The translations under genes and the position numbers were made by a program. A DNA stretch of 64,000 nt from Plasmopara viticola. Lineage: Eukaryota > Oomycota > Peronosporomycetes > Peronosporales > Peronosporaceae. Under the pieces are notes generated by a model. That model was given only the letters and a program-made list of their open reading frames with translations. It was not told the DNA's origin and did no database searches. Location of the stretch: assembly GCA_001695595.3 (NCBI GenBank), contig MBPM02000029.1, positions 353,501 through 417,500 of the forward strand, read 5' to 3'. The first letter of the stretch is position 1. Each line of letters opens with the position of its first letter. This document shows positions 21,957 through 32,870 of this stretch, piece after piece.

Positions 21957-24900
21957 ATGGGGAACAAGGCGAGCCACACGACGTCGGCTTCCAAGCTGGA
22001 TGCACATCTATCTCGACCGAGTGCCTTGCAGCGAGATATGTTTGCGCTACGTGCAACGGCGCACCATGGCGTGCCGAGCAATGCCAAAGCGCTTGCCTTC
22101 TGTGACTTACAGGGGATTCTGGCAGTCGGCACTGCGTCGGGAGCCGTTAAATTTTACGGTGCCGACGGACTAGAGGTTTTAGTAGAGGGATATGAGTCTA
22201 CCTTGCATCTGACCGTGGGTGTCACACACCTTCACTTTACGGCGCGCCAGCATTTGGTGGTGGGCTACGAAGACAGCTCCATCCGTGTGTTTGATCCAGC
22301 GTCTGGTACTATTGTCAGCTGCGTGTCGGATGCTTGGACTACGAGTGTAATTACAAGTCTCGAGACACCAAAGTACACCATGTTTCCTTTTTTCTTTGTG
22401 GCTACAGACGACGGCGACGTCCACGTCGTACACGAGGAAACCGGTCAAGTCAGTACGTATGTCATCCGACCGCAGGATCTATCAGTTGCTCAATTAGAGG
22501 GCATTACCGCCATGGCAACTTGTCCACGAGACGCTAATCTACTGCTGATTGCCTACGACAATTACCCTGCCGTGCTACTGTGGGACTTTGCCAAGCGTAA
22601 AGTTGTACGTGAGTACACGCTGTCGGCAAAGACGCACAAAGTGGCGGATATCGACAAGTCGATTTGCAACTCGCCACAATGTCTGTCATGGCACTCAAGT
22701 GGCAAAAGATTTGTTGCAGGATATGAATATGGCGGGTTTGCCGTCTTTCGTGTGGATAAAGCTCAGGGGTTTTACCGGGAAGTGGCAGAGAGTGCACCAC
22801 GTGACACGCCGTTGAAGCAGATCAAGTGGCTATGTGCACCCCCAACATCAAGTCAAAGTGCACTACCAGGTGCCATTGTCTATTCTCGTGCTTGTACCTC
22901 AAATGTCTTGACTCTACTTTACCCATCGAACGGTGGACGCAGCAGTGACGACGTCCTTACCGACCTTTTTAAAGCCGACAAATTACCGTGGCTTGTGGCA
23001 CACATCCAGTCGGTCAATCATGCTCCTGTCACAGCTTTTGAAGCTGCTCTCGACCACGTAGATAACAGTGCAAAAGTTGCGCCACTGTCGCTTATGTTAC
23101 TCTCTGGCAACCCACTGGAGGGCTGTTTGCCAACTGTCAGTGTACAATGTCTACCATGTTTCGTGAGGTTTAGCGAAGGGGACAAAGAGGAGTGGGAGTG
23201 GCGGATGGAGCGATTGCCAGAAGCTGCAATCATTCCGCCCCATTTGCAATCGAGTCCACTCACGACATTTGCTCTTGTCAATCTGTCGCATGTCGACGAC
23301 ACATTACAAAATGATCTCATTGCAGCTTTTGATCCAGCAACGATCAGTTCAATGTTGGGTGTGGCAACAAGTGGCGACTTTGAGTGGCCAATCTATGGCG
23401 GCAGTGTGATGGATCCAATACCGAATGGATTTTTTGCCACAAGTGGCACGGCAATCAAACCAAACACTACGTTACTACTCACTGGTCATGCAAATGGTTG
23501 CGTCCTGTTTTGGGAAGCACGAGTGGCACAAGATCGATTGAGTAAAGGTGCAATTTGCTTGCTTCATATAGTAAATGCACCACTTCTGCTGTCTAGTGCG
23601 TTAGTAAATACCGAAATTACGTGTCTGAACTTTTGTCCTGCCTCGCGCACGCTCGTGTTGGGGTTTGCTTCTGGCGAGATTGCTGTCCTGGACTTTGACA
23701 TGGGCAAATCGGGTCAAACACTTTCTATGATGGATGCGCCAGAGAAGCAAAACATGCCGACGACGACCGATGAAACGACGTTGCAAATGCTTAAAAAGGA
23801 TAAAATGGGCTTTAATCTACGCTTCGTGCTTCATATCCACACTGAGCCGATAGCAAAGCTGGCCTTGTCGTCGCTTTACGATTATGTGGCTGTAGCGGAT
23901 GCAGCAGGAATGACGTCGCTGGTCGAGATGAAGACGCAACAGTTTCAAATCTTGATAAGTGATGTGTTACAATCGAGTGATGAAGCTATGACGGTGAACT
24001 CGTTGCTTATGAATGAGTTAGTGCAAACGACTGAGATCTATGGAAACGAATCGACGATGGTCTCAGGACCTGAGAGCAACAGTAAAGGATCGCTAGAACC
24101 GACAAACGATGACCCAAATCGGTTGAACATGGTGCAACATCGCGAGGTCATTCCCGTGCTTTTCGTTGGACGTGGAAGTGGCAAACTGGAAATGTTTCAC
24201 GTTCACTCAGCGACAAAAATGGGCGAAAGACTTGTAGATTCGGAAAAGTCGACGAGTTTGGCGTCAATTCTCATGATTAATGGGCATGGTGAACATATTG
24301 AAATTCCTGGACGTGACTGGAACGCGGTGGGTAACTCTGAGTCTGTTATATCTTCGAATTCGGTACTACCAGAGGCAACGGAAACCTCGCAGAAAGAGGA
24401 GACTGGTGAAGATGTTGTGACGCAACCAGTCGATATGGATTATGAGATGACACAGCAGCTTGTGACGGAAGCGATTAGTGAGCAAGTTAACAAGGAAGAA
24501 TTGAGTTACAGTCCCAATCATCTTTTCCATGTGACGGCTCCTCCAGGCTCCCTCGGACTACATCTTTGTATGGAGGTAAAGCAACATGCATTGGTGAAAG
24601 GGTTTGCAGAGGATAGTTGCACTGCCGCTATTCTGCGTGAAAATGGAGTTTGCATAGGCCACACTTTGATAGCAATCAATGGCGTGGACGTGTCGGTGCT
24701 TGAGCGTGATGCCGTGTGCAGTGTGCTTGGGAAGCTCCAAGAGCGCGAAAAACGACTAGTTTTTGCTCAAGATTCAAACGATATACATAATAGTGAGACG
24801 TTCGACAATTCAGCAGGAGGGTTGAGGAGCGTTGCAGCGATTGAGGGTCCTCGCTATCTAGTTTGTGCTTGCGGCCGAACGCTTCACCTTGTTCAAGCGA

Positions 24901-25760
24901 CAATTCCACAAGCAGCAGAGATGGCAAGGGGGCTTAACGATTGTCCCGTACAACCTTTGGCAAGTTTCGAGTTGAAGGGACCTGTGGTTGTCATGTCGGT
25001 TGTCAGAGTCCCAGTGGGTGAAACGATTGAAAATTGCCTAGCCGTTGTTGATCAGAGCAACCGAGTGTACATTTTGTCATTGCCGTCGCTACATTTGATA
25101 TGGGACACTGAGTGCAGCAAGTCAGTGAGTTGCAATTTAGTCGACATTTCGTTTGGTGGCGAACTCGTTGTTGCCAACAACTTTGGGGAAATAGAACGCT
25201 TTTCTTTGTTTGCGGAAGCTACGGCCATGGAAAGCGCAATGCTTGAGCGCAAGACTGTTAAGACGCGCCTTTATCGGCCTGAACGTATTGCTGTCCTTAG
25301 TCAAAAAGATACTGCTTCCTCAAGTCCACTGAGTGGCAAAAAACGAGGCATGGCAGCTGATGCTGGCAAAATGTTCAAAAAACTAGTCCTGAGTGTCACA
25401 CAAGAAGCCACAGACTTGACCAAAGTATTCCTCTTCTCGACGGAAGCGGATGAGCGCAAGCAATTGCTGGGAGATCGCTCTCCTGTTGCTAAAGATGCCA
25501 CTGCGAAGACCGAGACGGAAGCGAATGCAACAAAAAATTCGTTGCTGCAAGCGCAACAGGTAAAATAACTGGATTGTTTGTTGCCGAAAGAGGTCACTTT
25601 ATTAACATGAACTTTCATGTAGCGGCTGGCAGAACGCGGGGAAAAGCTAAGCGATCTTGGACTTAAGACGGAGCAAATGAAGAAAACATCCGAGGATTTC
25701 TATCAGACGATGAAAGCGTTTAATGAAAAGAACGCGAACAAGAAATGGTACGAATTCTAG
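21957..25760 (+). CDS. Tomosyn/STXBP5-like WD40-SNARE protein with PDZ domain
   Basis: Tomosyn-like proteins bind plasma-membrane SNAREs through a C-terminal R-SNARE-like helix and regulate vesicle fusion. Exon 1 is 21957-25559 and exon 2 is 25623-25760; the 63-base intron runs GTAAAA...ATGTAG. Total is 1246 residues. Residues about 30-850 form WD40-type repeats (GTASGAVKFYGADG, VVGYEDSSIRVFD, FVATDDGDVHVVHEE). Residues about 860-940 look like a PDZ domain: PPGSLGLHL, then GHTLIAINGVDVS and a conserved helix. Another beta-rich segment follows. Exon 2 encodes the SNARE-like helix (RLAERGEKLSDLGLKTEQMK) and the ending KKWYEF, very like the tomosyn C-terminus. The N-terminus MGNKASH fits an N-myristoylation signal, which supports this start. 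An out-of-frame ATG at 21916 was not used. Confidence 0.85.
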
Positions 25761-25809
25761 CACATTTGTGATTAATAATCCCTTTATACAAAGAGTGCGT
25801 CTTCGTCTT

Positions 25810-26790
25810 TCATTGGTCGTACTTGACCCAAATCAATGTTAAACCTTGCGATGGTGCACCTTGTCCAGCCCTTTTTCGCTTTTTCGCGGCAATGATTGCT
25901 GGAATATCCTCGGGATCGATTTTTTCTAAGCCGACATCAACGATCGTACCCACCAAGTTCCGCACCATCTTGTACCTGAACCGATCACCTTCAAATACGA
26001 GGCGTATGTTCGTGGCCACATCCTCTTGATACTGAGCATCTCTCGCGTCGCAAATGTCGTCCAAGTAAAGTGCAATCTTTGAAATGGTACAAACGTTGCC
26101 TTGTTCTCCATCTGTGGGTTTCTGAGTCGTAAAGGACGAGAAATCCTTCGTCGTGGGTGAAGCCATCAAGTAATCGATGGCTTTTTGCATCTTGGCTAGA
26201 TTTAGAGGTTTATGGAGGTACCACACATTTTGACAGTCTCTAACAGGACGAAGTCCACCAGCGACAAGTCGGTACTCATAGCGTTTGCACTTGGCATCGG
26301 CGCTCGGGTCAAAATCGGCTTCGGCCGCAGTCATAGTGATCATGCTGCGGCACAGAACGTCCCCGGGCAAACGTGTATTGAGAGCGTCACGCAACACCCG
26401 ATCTGATTCGATACAGCGACTTACAAAGACTACGACTTGGCCCAATGCGTGCACACCTGTGTCAGTGCGAGAAGCAAAGCGTAGTCTAGGAAGCGCTGTC
26501 TCGCCTGTGGTGCGGTTTAGCGCGTCCTCGATCGTTTCCTGCACTGTTCGCAAGACTTCAGGCTGATCTTGTGCTTGAGACCCACAAAAGTTGGCACCGT
26601 CATATTCCACAATGCAGCGACGGCGGATCCACTGACCTGACGCGTCGACGCGGAGATAGGCACAGGGTGGGATCCGGAGCGGCCGGCCGCCGCCACTCAT
26701 TAGAATACATGGGTTGACAGATTGTTGGATTGGACCAATCAGCGATCGTGTCTCCTCACGCCCAAAATTGCAATATTGATTGATAGACAT
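25810..26790 (-). CDS. tRNA pseudouridine synthase, TruA/PUS1 type
   Basis: TruA-family enzymes convert specific uridines of tRNA (and in some eukaryotes mRNA) to pseudouridine. The protein is 326 residues from the ATG at 26790. It contains CIVEYDGANFCGSQ near the N-terminus, the catalytic-aspartate motif ASRTDTGVHALGQ (Asp about 110), KCKRYEYRLVAGG in the middle, FSSFTT and the RFRYKMVRNLVGTIVDVG segment near the end, all in family order. An internal ATG at 26700 (MSGGGRPLRI) would remove a 30-residue extension and is a reasonable alternative; the frame extends to 26820 but only with a TTG. The gene is convergent with the tomosyn-like gene, with 49 bases between stop codons. No intron is needed. 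Confidence 0.9.
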   Translation of the reverse strand: MSINQYCNFGREETRSLIGPIQQSVNPCILMSGGGRPLRIPPCAYLRVDASGQWIRRRCIVEYDGANFCGSQAQDQPEVLRTVQETIEDALNRTTGETALPRLRFASRTDTGVHALGQVVVFVSRCIESDRVLRDALNTRLPGDVLCRSMITMTAAEADFDPSADAKCKRYEYRLVAGGLRPVRDCQNVWYLHKPLNLAKMQKAIDYLMASPTTKDFSSFTTQKPTDGEQGNVCTISKIALYLDDICDARDAQYQEDVATNIRLVFEGDRFRYKMVRNLVGTIVDVGLEKIDPEDIPAIIAAKKRKRAGQGAPSQGLTLIWVKYDQ

Positions 26791-26956
26791 GACCAGTGCA
26801 CCGAAAAGTGCCACCTCCAACGCTTGCCATTAAACTCCAGGATCCTACTTTATCCAACAACTTTGTTCCTTTTCAACGCCATTTAAATGCAGCGGTGACT
26901 TTTGCAAATCTGAGCTGCAGCTAAGCCAAGCAGACACTCATCAAGTAGGACGAGGA

Positions 26957-28085
26957 GGAGCTATGATGTCGCCTCACGCTGCTGCTGCAGCATCGTCGCC
27001 GGAGCTTTTGTTTACGAATAAAGAGGTGCAATCACTTGAAATGCATGCCTTAATCGACAGTTAGTAGCGATGCAAGTCGCACAGTCGACAAGAAAGAGCA
27101 GCAACGAGAATTAGAATGATCACCGATAGATGCGGGTCATCATTCACAAAAAATCGCTCTGGGTAAAAAGAATAGAGCATGGGCAAAAGGCAATCGAAAG
27201 TTCTAGGCAGCTGCAGTCTAGCGCTTCAGCTTTGGCGTCGCCGATCCCATTTCCTTATGAGCACCTTGTCTTAGGAGCTACGTATATATTTTCGATCGCG
27301 TGTATATGGAGAGCTAAATGGTATGGTAAGCTTCTATCGCTGAGTGCACGTGTGCAAAACCTGCTATGCTATATACGCGCTATTAGATTTGGCACGACAG
27401 ATGACGGACGGAACAATTGCAGCGGGCGAAAAGGCTAATGTTCTGCAAAATGAAGAGCAACATGAGCGAAAGCAGCAAAATTCCGGAGAGCACTTGGAAA
27501 GAGCGTTTGATACAAAATCTTCAAGCCAAAGACCACCTTTTGCAACGAAAGGTTTCCGGGTAATTGAAGCGCGCAAGAAAATATGAAAAAGATGAAGCTG
27601 GCGACGACAATCTGGCAATAACGTATCAACTAGTCGTATCAAGCAGATAAATAAAAGTCAGTATGCGCTCCATTCAGTCTTAAGCCAAAGGCTTTACCGA
27701 GCGTCTACCGTAACTTCTTCATTGACTCGATCGCGTAATCAAAAGCAACTTTTTCAAAGTAACGAAGTGCTTACGGGCATGGAATACTACTTGCGCGGCG
27801 TGACAAAATGCATCAAAGCACCTTCCCATCCGCCAGGACAACTCTTTCAAGAAAATTTGACATCAAGGAGCTGTACGAGATCTCAACGCTCAACAAATGT
27901 GTTGTCAATTCTCCTCGTTTTCACAAAAGCTGCATTGCTGGACGATATGCAACGAATAATTCGCAACCAAGCTTCATTAATATTAAAGCTTGAAGTCGAA
28001 AGCATGACCGACGGTCGACTTGCATTGCGTGCAGCTCAGAATTTCGATTATGACGTGATTTTGTCGGCCATTGGAAGGGTGTGAT
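26957..28085 (+). CDS. Possible multi-exon coiled-coil gene or its remains
   Basis: A start at 26964 reads MMSPHAAAAASSPELLFTNKE. Later plus-strand pieces look coding but lie in different frames: VDKKEQQRELE (about 27080), RTEQLQRAKRLMFCKMKS and TWKERLIQNLQAKDHLLQRK (about 27400-27560), and ALLDDMQRIIRNQASLILK with EVESMTDGRLALRAAQNFD (about 27930-28080). They are rich in Q, K, E and L, as in coiled coils. I could not link them with a consistent set of introns, so exon limits are not given. It may be a real gene, or a pseudogene broken by frameshifts. No family is recognised. Confidence 0.3.
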
Positions 28086-28554
28086 TTAATGACTTGAGTT
28101 CTCTTGACTGGTGCGGCAGTCACAGCTCAATTGTAATCTTCATCTAAACGCTTTCACCACGGTCGTCTACGTACATTCAAAGTTAATGCCGGACGACTGT
28201 CAGCAGATTCCAGTAACACACATCACGTCTTCAAATGCTTCGAGCATCTCTATACACACTCATCTCGTAAACGACCATCGCCACGCAAAACACACTGGTA
28301 ACAGCTGCTGCTGCCGAAAGGCGCCAACCCGGACCACCAGGGTGTACGTACCACTAGTGTCTTTTGCCCACTTTGTCTCTTGTACCCTTATAGAGTCACG
28401 TCACACTGCGGGCCACTACGCTGTGACTCACAATTTCTTCGACTTAAGTGCGTAATTACCGGACCCGGAAAAAGTGACGACATTACAAAACGATCTTAGC
28501 GCTTATGACGGGCTTAATTGAGCTATACACGGTATTGGAAGAGCAAAAAAAACG
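28086..28554. other. Intergenic region upstream of the CPBP protease gene
   Basis: A 114-codon frame (28111-28455) starts with no convincing protein character. The region is less AT-rich than the gene-free tracts and probably contains the promoter of the following gene, but no element could be assigned. Confidence 0.4.
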
Positions 28555-29496
28555 ATGGCGACGTGGAAGTGGCTCTCCACCGCACCGACCAACGGCATCT
28601 TGATAGCGCTTCAGTTGCCCGACGCAGACGCAAAGTCCCCCTTGTCAGTCAATTTACCGGCTGCCGTTGGTCGTGTCGTGTTATTCGTGGAACTAGTGCT
28701 AGTCAGTAGCGGCGCCTTCCTCTTGCTAGTGAGCACCTCTGTCTTTAAGTCACTTTTGCGCAGCTCTCTGGGTGACAACGTCTTCGTCCACGTCTGCGAG
28801 ACTGCGGCGTTCAGCTGGGGTCTTGTGATTCTCATGACCAAGTTCTTCCAGCTGTCTAACCAGAACTTTGTGCGACGACTTTTGCGATTTAGATGGAGCG
28901 GCGTCAAGACTTGCATCGTGTCAGTGCTGTGTCATTCTATGGCCGTATTGGTATTCAAATTGTGGACTAAAGACCAAGGGCTCGTGTCCTGGGGAAATGT
29001 TGACGCTGCGGTGCGTTGGGCTGACGGCTCCCTAGCCACAGAAGAGCTCGTTCAGAAACTAGTGCTCGCACCGATAAAGGAAGAGTTGTTGTTTCGAGGA
29101 GTGGTGATGCTGGTCGCCATGAATCGCTTGCAGAATCCTAAGTGGAGTGCGTCGATCTCCAGTTTTTTGTTCGTGACCATCCACCTCGTTAACGCAAGGC
29201 ATATTGGGTCGCACTACTCGACGAGCTACGTGGCGTTTCAATTGCTTTGGGCATGGCTAGTTGGGCTCTTTTTGGCGCTTAATCTCGCAATCTCTGGGTC
29301 ACTTGCGGAATGTGTTGTCCTACATGCTATCAACAACGTTTTTGCATTAGGAGTTTCCAAGACAAGCACGATAGACGTCACTCAACCCTCACTGTTCTTT
29401 TCAGTGCTTTTGGCATTGACAATTTACTTGGTCGCTATTGCAAGGCAGCTTCAGCTACTAAATGGTGTAAAATTTGCAACAGAGAAGCAGGCGTAA
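28555..29496 (+). CDS. CPBP family (CAAX protease/ABI-type) intramembrane metalloprotease
   Basis: Proteins of this family are multi-pass membrane proteases; eukaryotic Rce1 removes the last three residues of prenylated CAAX proteins, while plant and bacterial members have varied roles. The 313-residue frame is uninterrupted and has hydrophobic segments around 40-60, 83-100, 118-135, 200-213, 224-250 and 282-298. The metal-binding and catalytic signature is complete: EE at 176-177 with Arg181 (IKEELLFRG), F-x-x-x-H ending at His210 (FVTIH), and H-x-x-x-N at 257-261 (HAINN). The spacing matches the broad CPBP/ABI family better than Rce1, so a specific CAAX substrate is not claimed. The start at 28555 is the first ATG of the frame. 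No introns. Confidence 0.82.
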   Translation: MATWKWLSTAPTNGILIALQLPDADAKSPLSVNLPAAVGRVVLFVELVLVSSGAFLLLVSTSVFKSLLRSSLGDNVFVHVCETAAFSWGLVILMTKFFQLSNQNFVRRLLRFRWSGVKTCIVSVLCHSMAVLVFKLWTKDQGLVSWGNVDAAVRWADGSLATEELVQKLVLAPIKEELLFRGVVMLVAMNRLQNPKWSASISSFLFVTIHLVNARHIGSHYSTSYVAFQLLWAWLVGLFLALNLAISGSLAECVVLHAINNVFALGVSKTSTIDVTQPSLFFSVLLALTIYLVAIARQLQLLNGVKFATEKQA

Positions 29497-29565
29497 GCAG
29501 TCAAAAGCAATACTTATGTCTTCGTGGGCTGGTCAAGATGCACTAAGTCCTCTTAAGCTACTCGA

Positions 29566-30466
29566 CTATAAGAATTTAACAATATTGTTGTAGATACGGC
29601 GCAAGCGGCGCATAGTCCACTGCATGGCGACCACAGACACAAACAATACTGCACGTTGCTCGCGAACAATATGCGCCAACCCGTGCACGTCTACACAAGT
29701 GGCTTTAGAACTCGCTGTGGCAAGAGCAATAGGCACGATCACACGTTGCAGTAGAATAATGTCGCCCATGCGGCACCTCGGCGAGAATCTGCGAGACACT
29801 TGTTCAGTCTTCTCTGAGTAGCGTATGAGCACAGAAACTATTGCCTGTGGTCAGCGTGAAAATGACTATAGGCATGAGAAACCACAATAATTTAAGGTTT
29901 AGGTCGCATGAAATCCACGTTCGAGACGCACGCCACGAGAAAGAAATCACAGATTAGCGCGACAATTATCGCAAACGCAATACACAGCGATATGCGCACG
30001 GTATTGTGAAAAAAAGCCTGTCTTTATGAAGTACATCATCACAGATAGCTTTTGAAAGATATCACAATACAAGCCAGCAAATTATTGTTCGGCCTGAAAC
30101 CTGGTGGATAACTACTTGGCTTGCGACTGGACGAATCGTAACTTTTCAAGATATTTGCCCTATTTTGCGAACGATAGCAGCGCCAGGAATAGACACGGAA
30201 GCATTGGTGGTAATGTCAGCGAAAGTTTTCGCAGAAAAACACAATTGGTCGGCCACTGTCTGTAGCGAGCGACAATTGTGATTCAATTGCAAGCTCTTTA
30301 ACATTCGCAGCTGGCCGGTTAAAAGTGACGAAGCAACACAAGCATCTTGGAGAGAGATTCGGATGCCATTAGGAAAGCGCAAGTTGGATTCGGAGAAGCA
30401 ACACGTGTCTGCTTTAAGTTTAGAGACTTCTTCGAAAAGATCACTACGCAACGTGCTGTAAAAGCC
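29566..30466 (-). CDS. Probable spliced gene for a small membrane protein
   Basis: Three minus-strand pieces look coding. From about 30466: TLRSDLFEEVSKLKADTC ... NASVSIPGAAI. From about 30022: AFFHNTVRISLCIAFAIIVA then LICDFFLVACVSN, a clear transmembrane segment, preceded by an acceptor AAAGACAG. From about 29848: AIVSVLIRYSEKTEQVSRRF through to a stop at 29566, preceded by CTGACCACAG. The last two join in phase across a roughly 73-base intron starting GTGGAT. The first junction (donor perhaps GTTCGC) and the 5' end are uncertain. No family is recognised. A decayed gene is the alternative. Confidence 0.35.
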
Positions 30467-30603
30467 GCAAGAACAAATTTATAGCCAAACGGATGAAGAC
30501 TGAGCGTCTATTAATCGTACAAAGCAGGATTTGATCGTCAAATACTCGGGGTTTGTGCTCCTGCTCGTCAAAGGATAGACTCGTCGGAGACTTCCACCCC
30601 ACC

Positions 30604-30837
30604 ATGTACGATCTTTCCCATAATCCAACGTTGGCGTCATGTATCGAAATTGAGCCGTCAAGGACTCGTCGTCATCTTAAGAGCTTCGCCATCGCGTTTG
30701 CTCCTAATACTATCGACGAGCAGATTTATAAAATCCTGGTCGTCGCCGGTTTAGCCGCGTCTATGCTCTTAAGCGTTGTAATTAGTACGACTGTAGCGGT
30801 CATAACCTTCCATGCGTTGGGAAAGGTTTGCCACTGA
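30604..30837 (+). pseudogene. 5' part of a membrane protein gene cut by a LINE insertion (tentative)
   Basis: An ATG at 30604 opens MYDLSHNPTLASCIEIEPSR, followed by a strongly hydrophobic segment (ILVVAGLAASMLLSVVISTT). The frame runs into LINE-derived sequence at about 30825-30838 and stops. This looks like the first exon of a type II or multi-pass membrane protein whose remainder was displaced, but an unrelated short open frame is possible. Confidence 0.25.
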
Positions 30838-31306
30838 AAAGAGGTAGGAGCGCGTAGTCTTCCACCACTGGCAGATGCTCAGGAGGATTCGTGTTCAACA
30901 ATGCTGCATACGCGCTTGGCCGCGCGGTCAATACGGCAAGACGGTCATCCGTCTTCAGCAAACTTGAGCCGCTTTGCGATTGTTGTCGCGAAGCTTCAAG
31001 CGGATAACGCCTGCTAGGGTAATGTAGGGCATTAGACAAAGAAAGGTGGATCTGGTCACGTCTCGCTTGCATGCCACTGCATTAACATGACTGTTCACGT
31101 CGATTTTCACGTCTTTCACCTATCGCTCGCTGAGTGACGGGGCTGCGCAGCGGCTGCGGCGACGACGGCACGTTTGGCAGCGATGAATGAGGGAGCGTCT
31201 TGTTTAGCGAGCGCTTCTTGTGCTGCACGTACGCTGGGAAGTCGGACGCGCGAAATTTGATCTTGCGGAGCGGCACATTATATGTAAGCAGAGCGTCAGG
31301 AGCATT
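30838..31306 (-). mobile_element. LINE ORF1-like fragment, inverted 5' part
   Basis: The minus strand encodes PLRKIKFRASDFPAYVQHKK and, further on, DDRLAVLTARPSAYAALLN and LPVVEDYA. The first block matches 35545-35330 (minus), which encodes PLRKIKFRASDFPVYVQHNM; the second matches 36216-36330 (plus), which encodes DDCLAALTEQLRAYTVVLN and LPVVEDYA. Stops and frame changes are present. At about 31306 it abuts plus-strand reverse-transcriptase sequence of the same family, the arrangement produced by twin-primed LINE insertion. Confidence 0.55.
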
Positions 31307-32870
31307 ATGCCTGGAAAAAGAAACAGTCCGTTCGGGTCTGATCGTTCTAGGTGACGACAACCCTCAATCTTTAACTTGCTTCTGCTGACAACTGCACACG
31401 CTTACTCCGCAATCTACGGCATGCCCCTATCTTTGTCGCACAAGTTATTATGTACATTGAAGCGGCTGGCCTTAGCCTTGACGTGAAAAAGACACATCTT
31501 TCTCCTTATTCGCTGCTTTTCGCCGGCATGAGGGAAGTAGGTTGGCTTATCAGAAATAGTATCATTCGTTCACGCGCTGCAATTGTGTTCCCTCCGCGGC
31601 GCAATAACAGTGGTCTTGACGTTGCATACGATTCCGCGCTAGTTAACTCCAGCTCTCTCGTATTTTTAGCTTCTGTTTAGTGGGGGTCAGTTTCCAATAT
31701 TTTGTATGCACGGATCCCGCGAGGTATTACGATGAAGGGACTCGAACAGGTATTGGAAGTTTTTATATTGAACCTCTGCAGACATGACTTACCAACGTGG
31801 CGAAATACCGTTCTTTTACCGAGACGTGGAGATACCATTTTGGCAAAACTACTTCCTTTGCAACAAGAAAGGTACTTTTACGGTGAAGGCTTTGACAAAT
31901 GTCATTTGCTTCTCAGGTCCCGGCTTCACACGGTTCCAGGATTTTGTTGTCAGTCATGGATCGTTGCCATCACAGTCTTTTTGCATGGACATCTTGATGA
32001 AAATGACTTCAAAGCCCTTGAATAAGTGGATGGGCGCAGCTGGTATTTTCCGCAAGTTGCGCAATTTATTAGTAACAATGTTGAAGCCGTACCTCTTCAC
32101 GGCCCACATTAGCGAATGGATCAATGTGCGCTTCTCATGACTGGATTTTCATCAACTTCGTCTCCTTTCCGGCCATATCCGTGGATTATCACTTGTTCCA
32201 CAAGCCAACCGTCCGCCACACATCTCACTCGAAAAGCCTGAGAGCTGAAGTGGTCCAAACTTTGGCGCCGAGCAAGAGCGCTTGATCGAAAAGTACTGCA
32301 AATTCTCGCCGATGTAAAATATCGTCTTCAATATAATGGCCTCAACGTTCGTAAGAAATACCGTTACCAAAGTGATGATATCCTGAGTGTTGACGGCTGC
32401 GACGACGTCGAGGACACATTACATTCCAGTCGCACTGAGAGCGTGGAGCTGCTTTCAATTAGCGTTTCGAGCCGTATGACTTAAAGAGATTTAATCTGAC
32501 GTTATTGTTTAGCTTTGAAGCTTGGTCTTTGCGCCTTCCACGACTTTCACCTTCGGAACTCATATCATGCTGCAAGTCTTCAATGCACTTCGATGCAGAT
32601 CATTTTACGTGCTCCTGATTTAACACAATTACTGCATGATGAATAAGGCGCAAACCAACAGAGGGTTTGTGATCCATCGAGCAACGACATACATGTCCTT
32701 GCGTCTTCAGCTTTTCCTTAAAAATGGAAACCAACAGATATCAGCCCTATGTCAACTGTGGCCTTCTTCTCGAAGCCCCCATCACGTAATATCCCTAACA
32801 GCAAGGCGTGTGTGGCATTGGAGACCCGTTAGCTTGGGCTAGCCAAGGCTTTCTGGGCGATGCCTCCTCT
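31306..32870 (+). mobile_element. LINE (non-LTR retrotransposon) ORF2 3' part, copy A
   Basis: Degraded reverse-transcriptase ORF2. YIEAAGLSLDVKKTHL at about 31453 matches the block after the RT active site in the minus-strand copy at 47.7 kb (YTESVGLSFDVKKTHL). Then follow pieces homologous to the C-terminal half of ORF2 (GTFTVKALTNVICF; a zinc-finger-like segment near 32380-32430 matching CSCSEAEDASHLFWAC at about 46.4 kb). Stops break the frame throughout, so the copy is dead. Confidence 0.65.

Noticed and set aside
26791..26820. TTG-initiated upstream extension of the TruA-type synthase
   Set aside because: A non-AUG start is not needed; ATG codons at 26790 and 26700 are available.
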